From Bradyrhizobium sp. CB82 (GTDB taxonomy: Bacteria; Pseudomonadota; Alphaproteobacteria; Rhizobiales; Xanthobacteraceae): DNA of 64,000 nucleotides. Shown piece by piece: positions 27,199-36,134 of this stretch (within the stretch, counting starts at the first letter, position 1; the number at the start of each line of letters is the position of its first letter). The translations under genes and the position numbers were made by a program. The stretch is taken from assembly GCF_029714405.1 (NCBI RefSeq), contig NZ_CP121650.1, forward strand, positions 1,240,001 to 1,304,000. Reading direction: 5' to 3'. Below the pieces are notes generated by a model. That model made no database searches, had not been told where the DNA came from, and saw nothing but the letters and a program-made list of their open reading frames with translations.

Positions 27199-27431
27199 AT
27201 CGGTCCCTTTCGTGAGGCGGCACCATAATTCCGCCGGGGACCCTGTCAACAAACCGGCCCTGCAGGGCTGCTGCGCTGAATTCGGCAGACTGCAATTCCG
27301 CCGGCGGATTAGCCGGGCGCTGAACTACCTTTGACGCGCAACCAAGGACTGCGCGGGGGCCTCCTGCCACGACCGAGGCGTGCTTGCGAGGATGGGCTGA
27401 TGAAACTCCGGAGCGCGCCCGCAGTCACTGG

Positions 27432-27677
27432 CTAGTGTTGGGCGGATTTGGCCAGAATCTCGCTCGCCGGCCGGCAGATCACCTTGACGCGCTCGTCGGG
27501 CTGAATGTCCCGGCCAATGGAGCTTTCCGCCAGATAGGCCTGGCCGTGCATCAGGCAAGTCACCGGGTTACCGAACTCGGTCGGAACCCGCATGACCGTG
27601 ACCGCACTGTTGCGCGTGCAGTCCTGCAGGTCGGGTGTCACGGCAACCGAGCAAATCAGGACCAGAGCTGTGAGCAT
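27432..27677 (-). CDS. Small exported protein of 81 residues, unknown function
   Basis: Starts MLTALVLICSVAVTPDL, a short signal-like hydrophobic segment, followed by a soluble part with four cysteines (Cys9 in the leader, then DLQDCTRNSAV, PVTCLMHGQAYLAES and VKVICRP). The pattern CTR...CLMHGQAYL...VKVIC is one I associate with a conserved small rhizobial protein, but no function is known. GAGG lies shortly upstream on the minus strand (GGAGGACAAC before ATG). Confidence 0.6.
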   Translation of the reverse strand: MLTALVLICSVAVTPDLQDCTRNSAVTVMRVPTEFGNPVTCLMHGQAYLAESSIGRDIQPDERVKVICRPASEILAKSAQH

Positions 27678-28105
27678 GTTGTCCTCCGGCTAGCGTCCCA
27701 ACTGATCCGCGGCAGCCGAAGCGGCATTCGAAAATGTGCTCGTCATGGCAATATCCAATGCGAAGTAAGATTCACGCAATCAAACACTGGGGACGATGCT
27801 ATTCCATATCGGTCACGGTGAATGTGAGCGTGTTCACATGATTTCCAGATCGCGCAGCCGATTTCCTGCGCTTGCGATGACGATGGAAGGCATGGGTGTG
27901 TTCCGGGTTCAGCCGTCGAGCCCGACCATGTTCCGAGGCGGTGCTGCAACCGAACGAATGTGGCGAGATCGCATCGGCGCAACAAAAATCCCCTGTCGAC
28001 GGCTCCGTGTCGTACCTTGATGAATCAAGTCGGGTTGGTCCATAAGCGGCGTCCCGCGACCGGTGGTTCGGTTCGCGTCGCGTGCTTGGATTAGAGGAAA
28101 CTGGC
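27678..28105. other. 428-base intergenic region, no gene supported
   Basis: Lower GC than its surroundings. Short frames exist on both strands but none has convincing codon use, ribosome-binding site or recognisable motif. Probably holds the promoters of the divergent 81-residue gene (27677, minus) and tex (28106, plus); AGAGGAAACTGGC just before 28106 is the tex ribosome-binding site. Confidence 0.5.
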
Positions 28106-30442
28106 GTGGCAAACATCAACCAGAAGATTGCGCAGGAGCTCGGGGCCCGGGAGGAGCAGGTCGAGGCGGCGGTGACGCTGCTCGACGGCGGCGCCACGGT
28201 TCCCTTCATCGCCCGCTACCGCAAGGAGGCCACCGGTGCGCTCGACGACGCGCAGCTGCGCACGCTGGAAGAGCGCCTGGTCTACCTGCGCGAGCTCGAA
28301 GACCGGCGCAAGGCGATCCTCGAATCGATCCGCGAGCAGGGCAAGCTCGACGCGACGCTGGAGGCCACCATCATGGCCGCCGACAGCAAGGCGCGCCTGG
28401 AAGACATCTATCTGCCGTTCAAGCCGAAGCGCCGCACCAAGGCGGAGATCGCCAAGGAAGCCGGCCTCGAGCCGCTCGCCAACAAGTTGATGGCAGAGCC
28501 CGCGAACGATCCGAAGGCGGTGGCGGAAACATTCGTCAACGCCGAGAAGGGCGTGGCCGATGCCGCCGCCGCCCTCGACGGCGCCCGCGCCATCCTGGTC
28601 GAGCGCTTCGACGAGGATGCTGATCTGATCGGCAGCCTGCGCGAGGAGATGTGGACCAATGCGCGCATGGCCTCCAAGGTGCGCGACGGCAAGAAGACCG
28701 AGGGTGAGAAATTCGCCGACTATTTCGAGTTCTCCGAGCCACTGACCAAACTCCCGTCGCATCGCATCCTCGCGATGTTCCGCGGTGAAAAGGAGGAGAT
28801 CCTCGATCTCCAGATCCAGGCCGAGGCCGAAGCGCCGCCCGCGGGCGTGCCGAGCGCCTATGAATTGAAGATCATGAAACGGTTCGGCATCGCCGACCTC
28901 AAGCGCGCGGGCGACCGCTGGCTGATCGACACCGTGCGCTGGGCCTGGCGCACCAAGATCCAGGTGCACCTCAACATTGACCTGCGCATGCGGTTGTGGA
29001 ACGCGGCCGAGACCGAGGCCGTGCGCGTGTTCGCCTCGAACCTGCGCGATCTGCTGCTGGCGGCACCCGCCGGCACCCGCGTCACCATGGGGCTCGATCC
29101 CGGTTACCGCACCGGCGTCAAGGTCGCCGTGATCGATGCGACCGGCAAGGTGGTCGACACCACCGCAATCTATCCGCACGAGCCGCAGCGGCAGTGGAAC
29201 GAGTCGCTCGCGATCCTCGGCAGGCTCGCGCTGAAACATCGCGTCGAGCTGATCGCGATCGGCAACGGCACCGCCTCGCGCGAGACCGACAAGCTCGCGA
29301 CGGAGCTCGTGAAGGGCCTGGCTGAGCTGAAGATGACCAAGATCGTGGTGTCGGAAGCGGGCGCGTCGGTCTATTCGGCCTCCGCCTTCGCGTCGCAGGA
29401 ATTGCCGGGCCTGGACGTCACCCTGCGCGGCGCGGTCTCGATCGCCCGGCGCCTTCAGGATCCGCTCGCCGAGCTCGTCAAGATCGAGCCCAAGGCGATC
29501 GGCGTCGGCCAGTACCAGCACGATCTCGGCGAGGCCAAGCTCGCGCGCTCGCTCGATGCCGTGGTCGAGGATTGCGTGAACGCAGTCGGTGTCGACGTCA
29601 ACACCGCCTCCGCGCCGCTGCTTGCCCGCGTCTCGGGCGTCGGTGCGGGCCTTGCGCAGAGCATCGTACAGCATCGCGACGCCAACGGCCCCTTCAAGTC
29701 GCGCAAGGCGCTCAAGGACGTGCCGCGGCTCGGGCCGAAGGCGTTCGAGCAGTGTGCGGGCTTCTTGCGCATCCTCGGCGGCGAGGATCCGCTCGATGCC
29801 TCCGGCGTGCATCCGGAAGCCTACCCGGTGGTACGCAGAATCCTCAGCGCCACCAAGAGCGATATCAAGGCGCTGATCGGCAACAGCGACGTCGTGCGGA
29901 CATTGAAGCCGAAGGACTATGTCGACGAGACCTTCGGCCTGCCGACCGTGACCGACATCCTGCGCGAACTTGAAAAGCCCGGCCGCGACCCGCGTCCCGC
30001 GTTCAAGGCGGCGGTGTTCAAGGAAGGCGTCGAGGAGATCAAGGATCTCAAGAAGGGCATGATCCTCGAGGGCACGGTGACCAACGTGGCCGCCTTCGGC
30101 GCGTTCGTCGATATCGGCGTGCATCAGGACGGCCTCGTGCACATCTCGGCAATGTCCAAGAATTTCATCAAGGATCCGCGCGAGGTGGTGAAGCCCGGCG
30201 ACATCGTCAAGGTGAAGGTGCTGGACTTCGAGGTCGCCCGCAAGCGCATCTCGCTGACGCTGCGCCTCGACGACGAGGTCGGCGCCACGAAGGACGCGCC
30301 CGGAATGCAGCGCGACAATTCGCGAAACGCCGGCCGCATGACCTCATCGGCCCCGCGCAAGCAGGAATCCTCCGGCGGCGGCGCGCTCGCCGAAGCCCTC
30401 CGCCGCGCCGCCGAAAAGAGCGGCCGCGGCAAGCCGGCGTAA
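28106..30442 (+). CDS. tex: Tex family RNA-binding transcription accessory protein
   Basis: I chose GTG at 28106 (778 residues) because GAGG lies 9 bases upstream and [12 protein letters not shown] is the usual Tex start; a GTG at 28082 is in frame. The Tex order is complete: N-terminal HTH-like part ([20 protein letters not shown]), YqgF/RNase H-like domain ([32 protein letters not shown]), helix-hairpin-helix repeats ([16 protein letters not shown], and [14 protein letters not shown]), and an S1 RNA-binding domain ([20 protein letters not shown]). The last ~60 residues are basic and low complexity. Tex binds nucleic acid and affects transcription and stress tolerance. Confidence 0.96.
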   Translation: MANINQKIAQELGAREEQVEAAVTLLDGGATVPFIARYRKEATGALDDAQLRTLEERLVYLRELEDRRKAILESIREQGKLDATLEATIMAADSKARLEDIYLPFKPKRRTKAEIAKEAGLEPLANKLMAEPANDPKAVAETFVNAEKGVADAAAALDGARAILVERFDEDADLIGSLREEMWTNARMASKVRDGKKTEGEKFADYFEFSEPLTKLPSHRILAMFRGEKEEILDLQIQAEAEAPPAGVPSAYELKIMKRFGIADLKRAGDRWLIDTVRWAWRTKIQVHLNIDLRMRLWNAAETEAVRVFASNLRDLLLAAPAGTRVTMGLDPGYRTGVKVAVIDATGKVVDTTAIYPHEPQRQWNESLAILGRLALKHRVELIAIGNGTASRETDKLATELVKGLAELKMTKIVVSEAGASVYSASAFASQELPGLDVTLRGAVSIARRLQDPLAELVKIEPKAIGVGQYQHDLGEAKLARSLDAVVEDCVNAVGVDVNTASAPLLARVSGVGAGLAQSIVQHRDANGPFKSRKALKDVPRLGPKAFEQCAGFLRILGGEDPLDASGVHPEAYPVVRRILSATKSDIKALIGNSDVVRTLKPKDYVDETFGLPTVTDILRELEKPGRDPRPAFKAAVFKEGVEEIKDLKKGMILEGTVTNVAAFGAFVDIGVHQDGLVHISAMSKNFIKDPREVVKPGDIVKVKVLDFEVARKRISLTLRLDDEVGATKDAPGMQRDNSRNAGRMTSSAPRKQESSGGGALAEALRRAAEKSGRGKPA

Positions 30443-30519
30443 GGCGTCCGGCAAACTAACTTCCGCGTCAGAATCTGGCGCATTTGTAAGTTGAAGGCGA
30501 GCCTGCCGTCGCCTCATCT

Positions 30520-30565
30520 GATCCTCCGAGTGCGGCGAGGCTACAGCCGCACTGCAAGGAGGATC
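30520..30565 (+). promoter_or_regulatory. 5' leader hairpin that sequesters the ribosome-binding site of the next gene
   Basis: GATCCTCC (30520-30527) is the exact complement of GGAGGATC (30558-30565), which contains the AAGGAGG ribosome-binding site. Inside it a second perfect stem, AGTGCGGC (30529-30536) with GCCGCACT (30546-30553), closes a 9-base loop. The start codon is at 30571. As RNA this would hide the Shine-Dalgarno sequence in a ~16-base-pair hairpin. No T tract follows, so it is not an intrinsic terminator. It may be a thermosensor or other translational switch, or a DNA operator dyad. Confidence 0.65.
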
Positions 30566-30570
30566 TTCCG

Positions 30571-31098
30571 ATGAACAACAGGCTTCTCACAGGCCTCGTC
30601 GCAGCGGCAGTCGCCGCGACGCTGGCGGTCGCGTCGCCCGTCCTCGCGCAGCGTGGCGGCGGCGGGCATGGCGGCTTCGGCGGCGGCGGGCATATGGGTG
30701 GTGGCGGCATGGGCATGGGGGGCGGCATGCGTACTGGCGGAATGGGCGGCGCCCACTTCGGTGGCATGGGCGGTGCTCGTTTTGGCGGAGCGAGCTTTGG
30801 TGGCGCGCGCTTCGCCGGCGCACCGATGGCAGGCCGCGCGGCCTTCGCGCCGCGCTTTGCGGGCAGCCCGATGGCCGCCCGGGCAGCCTTCGTCGGGCCA
30901 CGCTTCGCCGGTACCGGCTTCCGCGGCAGGCCCTTCATCGGCCGCCACGCCTTCTTCTTCCGGCATCATCGCTTCAATCGCTTCGCCTTCTTCGGCGCCC
31001 CGTTCATCTACGCCGGCTATTACGACGGCTGCTGGCGCCGGAGCTGGACGCCTTGGGGCTGGCAATGGGTCAATGTGTGCGGGGACTACTGGTACTAG
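30571..31098 (+). CDS. Glycine-rich secreted/surface protein, unknown function
   Basis: A 175-residue protein with a clear signal peptide (LLTGLVAAAVAATLAVASPVLAQ, cleavage after VLA-Q). The mature N-terminal half is Gly/Met/His-rich (GGGGHGGFGGGG, GMGMGGGM), the middle is Gly/Ala/Arg/Phe repeats (ARFGGASFGG, ARFAGAPM), and the C-terminus is aromatic with two cysteines (GCWRRSWTPWGWQWVNVCGDYWY). Similar W/Y/C-ended small exported proteins are common in bradyrhizobia. It sits between tex and a two-component system and has a very strong but occluded ribosome-binding site, so its translation is probably regulated. Confidence 0.75.
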   Translation: MNNRLLTGLVAAAVAATLAVASPVLAQRGGGGHGGFGGGGHMGGGGMGMGGGMRTGGMGGAHFGGMGGARFGGASFGGARFAGAPMAGRAAFAPRFAGSPMAARAAFVGPRFAGTGFRGRPFIGRHAFFFRHHRFNRFAFFGAPFIYAGYYDGCWRRSWTPWGWQWVNVCGDYWY

Positions 31099-31208
31099 CA
31101 TCGCGTGACCGCACCGTTGTCGCGATCGCCGCCAGGCAGTTCCGCCCTGCCCCGGAACGGGATAGTCTGGTGGCGATCGTCGCGGAGAGTTGAGCCAAGA
31201 GCTGAGCA

Positions 31209-31901
31209 ATGACCGGAGGTCACCGCCGCATTCTCGTCGTCGAGGACGACCTGGAGACCGCAGGCCAGCTCGCCGAAGAGCTGACGACAAGCGGCTACGA
31301 GGTCGATCTCGCCGCGACCGGGCGCGAGGCGCTCAGCCGCGGCAGCAAGCGCGACTATGCCGTGATCACCATCGACCGCATGCTGCCTGACATCGATGGC
31401 ATCACGGTGATGCGCCAGCTGCGCGACGACGGCATCGCTTCGCCCTTCCTGATCATCTCCGCGCTCGGCGAGGTCGACGACCGCGTGCGGGGCCTGCGCG
31501 CCGGCGGCGACGACTATCTCGTCAAGCCGTTCTCCTTCGTCGAGCTGCTCGCGCGCCTCGAGGCTCTCGGCCGCCGTAGCGAGACGATTGCAAAGGAGAC
31601 GATCTTGCGCGTCGGCGATCTCGCCGTCGATTTGATCTCCCGCAGCGCCAGTCGCCGCGGCAAGAAGATCCCGCTGCTGCCGCGCGAATTCCAGCTGCTC
31701 GAATATCTCGTCCGCAACGAGGGCCGCGTCGTCTCCCGCGCGATGCTGCTTCAGCACGTCTGGGATCTGCATTTCGATCCCTCCACCAACATCATCGACG
31801 TCTATGTCGGCCGCGTCCGCCGCAAGGTCGACGATGCCCAAGCCTATCCGCTGATCCACACCATCCGCGGCATCGGATATTGCCTCCGTGCTCCTGGCTG
31901 A
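31209..31901 (+). CDS. OmpR-family response regulator
   Basis: A 230-residue protein. Receiver: acidic pocket in VVEDD (residues 11-14), phospho-acceptor Asp56 (TIDRMLPDIDG), conserved Ser/Thr and Lys in LIISAL and LVKPFSF. Winged-helix output domain from ~130: LLPREFQLLEYLVRNEGRVV, then VWDLHFDPSTNIIDVYVGRV and IHTIRGIGYCLR. It overlaps the histidine kinase gene by 14 bases. Target genes unknown; the adjacent secreted protein is one possibility. Confidence 0.95.
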   Translation: MTGGHRRILVVEDDLETAGQLAEELTTSGYEVDLAATGREALSRGSKRDYAVITIDRMLPDIDGITVMRQLRDDGIASPFLIISALGEVDDRVRGLRAGGDDYLVKPFSFVELLARLEALGRRSETIAKETILRVGDLAVDLISRSASRRGKKIPLLPREFQLLEYLVRNEGRVVSRAMLLQHVWDLHFDPSTNIIDVYVGRVRRKVDDAQAYPLIHTIRGIGYCLRAPG

Positions 31902-32964
31902 TACGCTCAAGTCGTCGACATTCCGCCTGGCGCTGATCGCGATCGGCGTCTTTGGCCTGATTGTCGCGGCGATCATCGCCTATGTCTATTTCGGAACCCT
32001 TGCCTATGTGCGCAGTCGGGTTGGCGAGGTCGGCGATCACGACGGCTTCACCGGGATGATTGAGCTCGCGATGATCGCGGTCGCCCTGCTATTGCTGGTG
32101 CTCGCCGCGGTGGCGGCCGTGCTGGTGACGCGGCGCACCGTGGGGCGGATCGAGCAGATCAATGCCACCAGCCGCGCCATCATGCTCTCGGGCCTCGATC
32201 AACGCATCCCCTTGCGCGGCAGCCGCGACGAATGGGACCGGGTTGCGGAAAACCTCAACCAGATGCTCGACCGCATCGAGACGCTGATGGGAGAGGTCAA
32301 GCAGGTCAGTGACAACGTCGCGCACGATCTGCGCACGCCGCTGACGCGCATGCGCGGCCGGCTCGAGAAGGCCTATCACGCCCCGCGCAACAGCGAGACC
32401 GATGCGGCGCTGATCGGCGATACGATCGCCGATCTCGATGCCGTGCTCGGCATGTTCGCCTCCATCACGCGGATCTCCGAGATCGAGACCCGCGCGCGGA
32501 AGGGCGCGTTCCGTGAGCTGAACCTCGTGGAGATCGCCGGCGAGGTCGTCGAGCTCTACGATGCCGCGGCCGAGCAAGTTGCGACCCGTCTCAGCTTGTC
32601 CGGCGACCGCGAGGTCAGAATCACCGGCGATCGCGACCTGCTGTTCGATGCTATCGCCAACCTCGTCGACAACGCGATCAAGCATGGCCGCGCAAGCGGG
32701 CAGGTGAGCGTGACCTGCACCGCCAAGGACGGTGCCGCGGTGATCGCAATTGCCGACGACGGCCCAGGCATCCCGAGCGACCGGCACGACCAGGTGTTCA
32801 AGCGCTTCTACCGTCTCGAGCAGAGCCGATATACGCCCGGCAACGGCCTCGGCTTGAGCCTCGTCGCAGCCGTTGCGCGCCTGCACGGCGCTGAGGTCTC
32901 TCTGCGCGACAATGCGCCGGGACTGGCCGTCGCGCTCAGATTCCCGGCACCGTCCGCGCTCTGA
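31888..32964 (+). CDS. Sensor histidine kinase, partner of the OmpR regulator
   Basis: GTG start at 31888 within the regulator gene; 358 residues. Two membrane helices (~14-35 and ~59-80) enclose a periplasmic loop of only ~20 residues, so it lacks a large sensor domain. HAMP follows (~81-135), then the H-box VSDNVAHDLRTPL with His146, the N-box LFDAIANLVDNAIKHG, G1 IADDGPGIP, F-box VFKRFYRLE and G2 GNGLGLSLVAAV. With such a short loop the signal is probably read in the membrane or through another protein. Confidence 0.94.
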   Translation: MLLADTLKSSTFRLALIAIGVFGLIVAAIIAYVYFGTLAYVRSRVGEVGDHDGFTGMIELAMIAVALLLLVLAAVAAVLVTRRTVGRIEQINATSRAIMLSGLDQRIPLRGSRDEWDRVAENLNQMLDRIETLMGEVKQVSDNVAHDLRTPLTRMRGRLEKAYHAPRNSETDAALIGDTIADLDAVLGMFASITRISEIETRARKGAFRELNLVEIAGEVVELYDAAAEQVATRLSLSGDREVRITGDRDLLFDAIANLVDNAIKHGRASGQVSVTCTAKDGAAVIAIADDGPGIPSDRHDQVFKRFYRLEQSRYTPGNGLGLSLVAAVARLHGAEVSLRDNAPGLAVALRFPAPSAL

Positions 32965-32966
32965 TC

Positions 32967-33332
32967 CTACAGGTTGATCACGCCCCGCCGCGCGGCATGC
33001 GCGACCGCGTCGGTGCGGCCGGTGGCATCGAGCTTGTCGAGCAGCGAGCCGACGTGGAACTTGACGGTGTGCACGGAGATGCCGAGCTGGCGCGCGATCA
33101 TCTTGTTCGAGGCGCCCTCTGCCATCAGCGCGAGCACGTCGAACTCGCGAGCCGTCAGTTCGATATCTGCCGGCGAGGGCTGCCGGTCGCGTACGACCAC
33201 CGCGGCCGGATCTCCAGGCGCGACGAGCCGCAAGCCGGCGACGCTGCCGAGCAGCGACGCCAGCCGGTCGGCGAGCGCGGGATCGCCGACCTCCAGCGCG
33301 ATCGCGATGTCCTGCGTCGTGTCCTCGCTCAC
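32967..33332 (-). CDS. Short LuxR-type DNA-binding protein
   Basis: A 121-residue protein. The C-terminal ~65 residues are a complete LuxR helix-turn-helix (LTAREFDVLALMAEGASNKM, then ARQLGISVHTVKFHVGSLL and TDAVAHAARRG). The N-terminal ~50 residues (IALEVGDPALADRLASLLGS and VAGLRLVA) look like the first strand and helix of a receiver, but the phospho-acceptor half is missing. Its start overlaps the stop of the HtrA-like gene by 4 bases, so they form one operon. It should bind DNA without phosphorylation control. Confidence 0.85.
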   Translation of the reverse strand: MSEDTTQDIAIALEVGDPALADRLASLLGSVAGLRLVAPGDPAAVVVRDRQPSPADIELTAREFDVLALMAEGASNKMIARQLGISVHTVKFHVGSLLDKLDATGRTDAVAHAARRGVINL

Positions 33333-34195
33333 GCCTCCGGCCTCTCGCCGATCGTGACCTTGAAGTTCACCGGCTCACCGCCACGCCGCACCGCGACGTC
33401 GACGACCGAGCCCACGCTCTCAGGTCCGAGAGACCGTGACAGTGCGCGGACGCCGGCGAGCTTCTCGTCATTGACGGCCACGATGACGTCGCCCTGCCGG
33501 ATGCCGGCCGCGGCGGATGGGCCGGACTTGTCGACATTCATCACCATTGCGCCGACGCCGTCATCGAGCCGCACCGGTTGCAGGCCGAGCCCGAGATAGC
33601 CGCGCGCGATCCGGCCACGCGTTTCGAGCTGCGCCGCGATCCGCTCGATGGTCGCGCCCGGGATCACCAGGACACGCCGCGGTCCCTGGACGGCCATGCC
33701 GAAGGGTTCACCCTGCGCATTCAGCGCAAGGCCGCCCTCATGGCTGTGGCGTAGCCGCACGTCGAGCTCGATCCGTGCCTCGATGTCGCCACCGCGCAGG
33801 CTGCGCCAGCGCGGACCCGCAAGCGACACTATGCCGAGAGATGCGGTGGGTGCGCCACGGTCGGCCGCGACGACGATTGCGAGCGAGCCGAGCGCAGGGG
33901 CGGCCGACGTCAGTTTCACCGGTGGGATGTCGGCATCGGCGCGCAGCAGCGCGATGTCGGTGGTGTGGTCGCGGCCGGCAATCGTTGCCGTCCGCGTGCT
34001 GCCATCGGCGAGCCTGATCTCGACCTCGCCCTCGTCGGCCAGCGCCTCGTCGGCGGTGATGATGAGGCCTGCCTTCCAGGCAAAGCCGGAAGCGCGCAAC
34101 CGATGCGAGTGGACGGAGACGAGCGACGGCGCGGCACGTGCAGCGACATCCGAAAGCGCTGACGAGAGCGCAACGAGGGGGGTAGGGTCGGTCAT
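33329..34195 (-). CDS. HtrA-like trypsin-fold protein with PDZ domain, catalytic residues replaced
   Basis: ATG at 34193-34195; 288 residues. A trypsin-like double barrel (~15-185) and a C-terminal PDZ domain (~200-285; YLGLGLQPVRL, AGIRQGDVIVAVND). Aligned by eye to DegP/HtrA, the His position (TNNHV) reads TADEA (Glu50) and the Ser position (GNSGG) reads SHEGG (Glu153); only Asp80 (TTDIALLRAD) remains. The triad is therefore lost and it should not be a protease. No signal peptide is evident. It is coupled to a LuxR-type gene, suggesting a binding or regulatory role rather than proteolysis. Confidence 0.82.
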   Translation of the reverse strand: MTDPTPLVALSSALSDVAARAAPSLVSVHSHRLRASGFAWKAGLIITADEALADEGEVEIRLADGSTRTATIAGRDHTTDIALLRADADIPPVKLTSAAPALGSLAIVVAADRGAPTASLGIVSLAGPRWRSLRGGDIEARIELDVRLRHSHEGGLALNAQGEPFGMAVQGPRRVLVIPGATIERIAAQLETRGRIARGYLGLGLQPVRLDDGVGAMVMNVDKSGPSAAAGIRQGDVIVAVNDEKLAGVRALSRSLGPESVGSVVDVAVRRGGEPVNFKVTIGERPEA

Positions 34196-34379
34196 GGCGA
34201 ACTCCTGTCGGTTGTCCCAAATCTGGTATGCCGCGGGCGATCCGGAAACTGGCCTGATGGGCAGGAGGCTCCGCAATGTCCCGGCCGACGAACATGTGAT
34301 TTGGAGGCGGTCACGGGAACGTGTAGCAATCAGAAAGCCATCGTGCCCCACGGCCTCACGCATTTTCGGAAGACCCCGG

Positions 34380-35345
34380 ATGACCATCGACCTGACCCGC
34401 CGCGCGCTGCTGCATCTCGCCGGCGCCACCACGCTTGCGGCGGCCGCCGCCGCCGCGGCGCGCGCCGAAGGTCATCCGGTCAGCGTCGGGCCGACCTATG
34501 CGAGCCGCACGCCGATGCGCGTCGGCATGGTGACGCTGCGGGTCAAGAATCTCGCTACCGTTGCCGATTACTATCGTGACGTGCTCGGCCTCACGGTGAT
34601 GGAACGCTCGACGAGTTCAGCGCGGCTCGGCGCCGGCGGTGTGACGCTGCTCATGCTGGAGGCGCATCCCGGCGCCGCGATCGAGCCGCGCAGCGCGGCC
34701 GGCCTCTATCACACCGCCTTCCTGATGCCGACCCGCAAGGATCTTGCGCGCTGGCTGGTGCATGCCGCCTCGCATCGTGTGCCGTTGTCGGGCTTCGCCG
34801 ATCATCTCGTCAGCGAGTCCGTCTATCTCGACGATCCCGAAGGCAATGGCATCGAGGTCTATGCCGACCGCGATCCCTCGCAATGGCAGTGGAGCGAGGG
34901 CTCGGTGAAGATGGCAACCGACGAGCTGAACATTCCGGACCTGCTGTCGCTCACGAACACCCGCGTCAGCGACTACGCCGAGGCGCCGGAGGGCCTGCGT
35001 GTCGGTCACATGCACTTGCGCGTCGGCAACCTCGCGCAGGCCGAAGGCTTTTACCACGGCACCGTCGGCCTCGATCCGACCCGCCGCCGCAATGGCGCCG
35101 CGTTCCTCTCCTCCGGGCGCTATCATCATCACCTCGGCATGAACGTCTGGCAGAGCCAGGGCGCCGGCCGCCGCGACGACACCACCACCGGGCTCGCCTG
35201 GTTCTCACTGGTGACGGAGAGGCAGGACATCCTCGCCGCGCAGGACGAACGCCTGCGCAAGGCGGGTGCGCAGGTCACGGCGCTCGCCGATGGTGTCGAG
35301 GCCGTCGATCCCTGGGGCACACGGGTGCGGCTCATCAAAGGGTGA
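34380..35345 (+). CDS. Tat-exported VOC (glyoxalase/extradiol dioxygenase-fold) protein
   Basis: ATG at 34380-34382; 321 residues. The N-terminus TRRALLHLAGATTLAAAAAAAA resembles a twin-arginine signal. Two VOC modules follow: the first from VGMVTLRVKNLATVADYYRD to GNGIEVYADRDP (~50-165), the second from GHMHLRVGNLAQAEGFYHGT to WGTRVRLIKG (~210-320). His in HMHLRV and YHHHLGMN and Glu in GIEVYAD fit metal-ligand positions of extradiol dioxygenases (catechol 2,3-dioxygenase-like). Cytoplasmic homologues lack a signal; export would need cofactor insertion before translocation. Substrate unknown. Confidence 0.82.
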   Translation: MTIDLTRRALLHLAGATTLAAAAAAAARAEGHPVSVGPTYASRTPMRVGMVTLRVKNLATVADYYRDVLGLTVMERSTSSARLGAGGVTLLMLEAHPGAAIEPRSAAGLYHTAFLMPTRKDLARWLVHAASHRVPLSGFADHLVSESVYLDDPEGNGIEVYADRDPSQWQWSEGSVKMATDELNIPDLLSLTNTRVSDYAEAPEGLRVGHMHLRVGNLAQAEGFYHGTVGLDPTRRRNGAAFLSSGRYHHHLGMNVWQSQGAGRRDDTTTGLAWFSLVTERQDILAAQDERLRKAGAQVTALADGVEAVDPWGTRVRLIKG

Positions 35346-35354
35346 GCGCGAGAG

Positions 35355-35627
35355 CTAGAGCTCGATATATTCCCGCTCGCCGGTCTCGGGCCGCGTGAAC
35401 ACGGCCACCCGCCGGTTGGTTTCGGGATCGATGAAGCGCTCGCCGGTGTCGACCCAGCCGGGACCTGCCGGCCGTCTGGACGCCGGCTTGTAGCGCGTGT
35501 CGTAGATCAGGCTCAGGATCAGGCCGATACCGACGAAGGTGAGGGGCACGCCGAACGGAAAATAGTGGCCCGCGATCAGGAGCACGGCGGCAATCATGAG
35601 CGCGGCGATCCCGATGCCCAAGGACAT
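35355..35627 (-). CDS. Small membrane protein, 90 residues, unknown function
   Basis: Two hydrophobic segments ([20 protein letters not shown] and [15 protein letters not shown]) at the N-terminus and a soluble C-terminal ~45 residues ([20 protein letters not shown]). Lies 18 bases downstream of the YbjQ-type gene on the same strand, so the two are likely co-transcribed. No domain recognised. Confidence 0.65.
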   Translation of the reverse strand: MSLGIGIAALMIAAVLLIAGHYFPFGVPLTFVGIGLILSLIYDTRYKPASRRPAGPGWVDTGERFIDPETNRRVAVFTRPETGEREYIEL

Positions 35628-35645
35628 GCTCCTCTCCGCGAACTC

Positions 35646-35972
35646 CTAGCGCGAGGCCGGTTCGACCACGACGGCCGTCCCGTAAGCCACGATCTCGCTC
35701 ATGGTCTGGCCGATCTCCGCGGAATCGAACCGCATCATCACGATCGCGTTGGCACCCATCGCGGTGGCGTTCTCGACCAGGCGGTCGATGGCATGGCGGC
35801 GTGCATCCTCAAGCAGTCGCGTATATTCGGGGATCTCGCCGCCGACGATCGACCGCAATCCGGCGACGATATTGCCGCCGAGCCCACGGCTGCGGACGAC
35901 GATGCCAAAGCACTGGCCGAGCGTCCTGACGACGCGGTGGTTCGCTACGTTCTCCGTCGTCACGATCAGCAT
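35646..35972 (-). CDS. YbjQ/UPF0145 family protein
   Basis: Start ATG at 35970-35972 gives 108 residues, the typical length of this family. Signature parts: [58 protein letters not shown] and [16 protein letters not shown]. The family forms small beta-barrel oligomers suggested to bind metal; its physiological role is not settled. In an apparent operon with the 90-residue membrane protein. Confidence 0.9.
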   Translation of the reverse strand: MLIVTTENVANHRVVRTLGQCFGIVVRSRGLGGNIVAGLRSIVGGEIPEYTRLLEDARRHAIDRLVENATAMGANAIVMMRFDSAEIGQTMSEIVAYGTAVVVEPASR

Positions 35973-36134
35973 AGGGCCTTCCTGGTTGGTTCGCTGCAAC
36001 GTCCCATTAGTCCGGCAATGCAGCAGGCGGGTTCATTTCGCCGGCTTGCTTGTCGGCCTCACGGGGGCGTGTTAGCACCCGCGAAACCATACGGGCGGAT
36101 CTGCAACGCCCGATCTGCCGCAGGGTTGCCCGAC

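Noticed and set aside
27940..28080. Possible tRNA-like GGTTCG segment upstream of tex
   Set aside because: No acceptor, D or anticodon stem can be formed around it; no tRNA or rRNA gene is visible anywhere in the window.
28091..30142. A 683-codon open frame on the minus strand opposite tex
   Set aside because: Antisense shadow of tex, rich in Arg/His/Asp as expected from complementing GC-rich codons; no recognisable domain.
33648..34379. Upstream extension of the VOC gene over the HtrA-like gene
   Set aside because: Antisense to a real gene; the Tat-like start at 34380 is the natural beginning.
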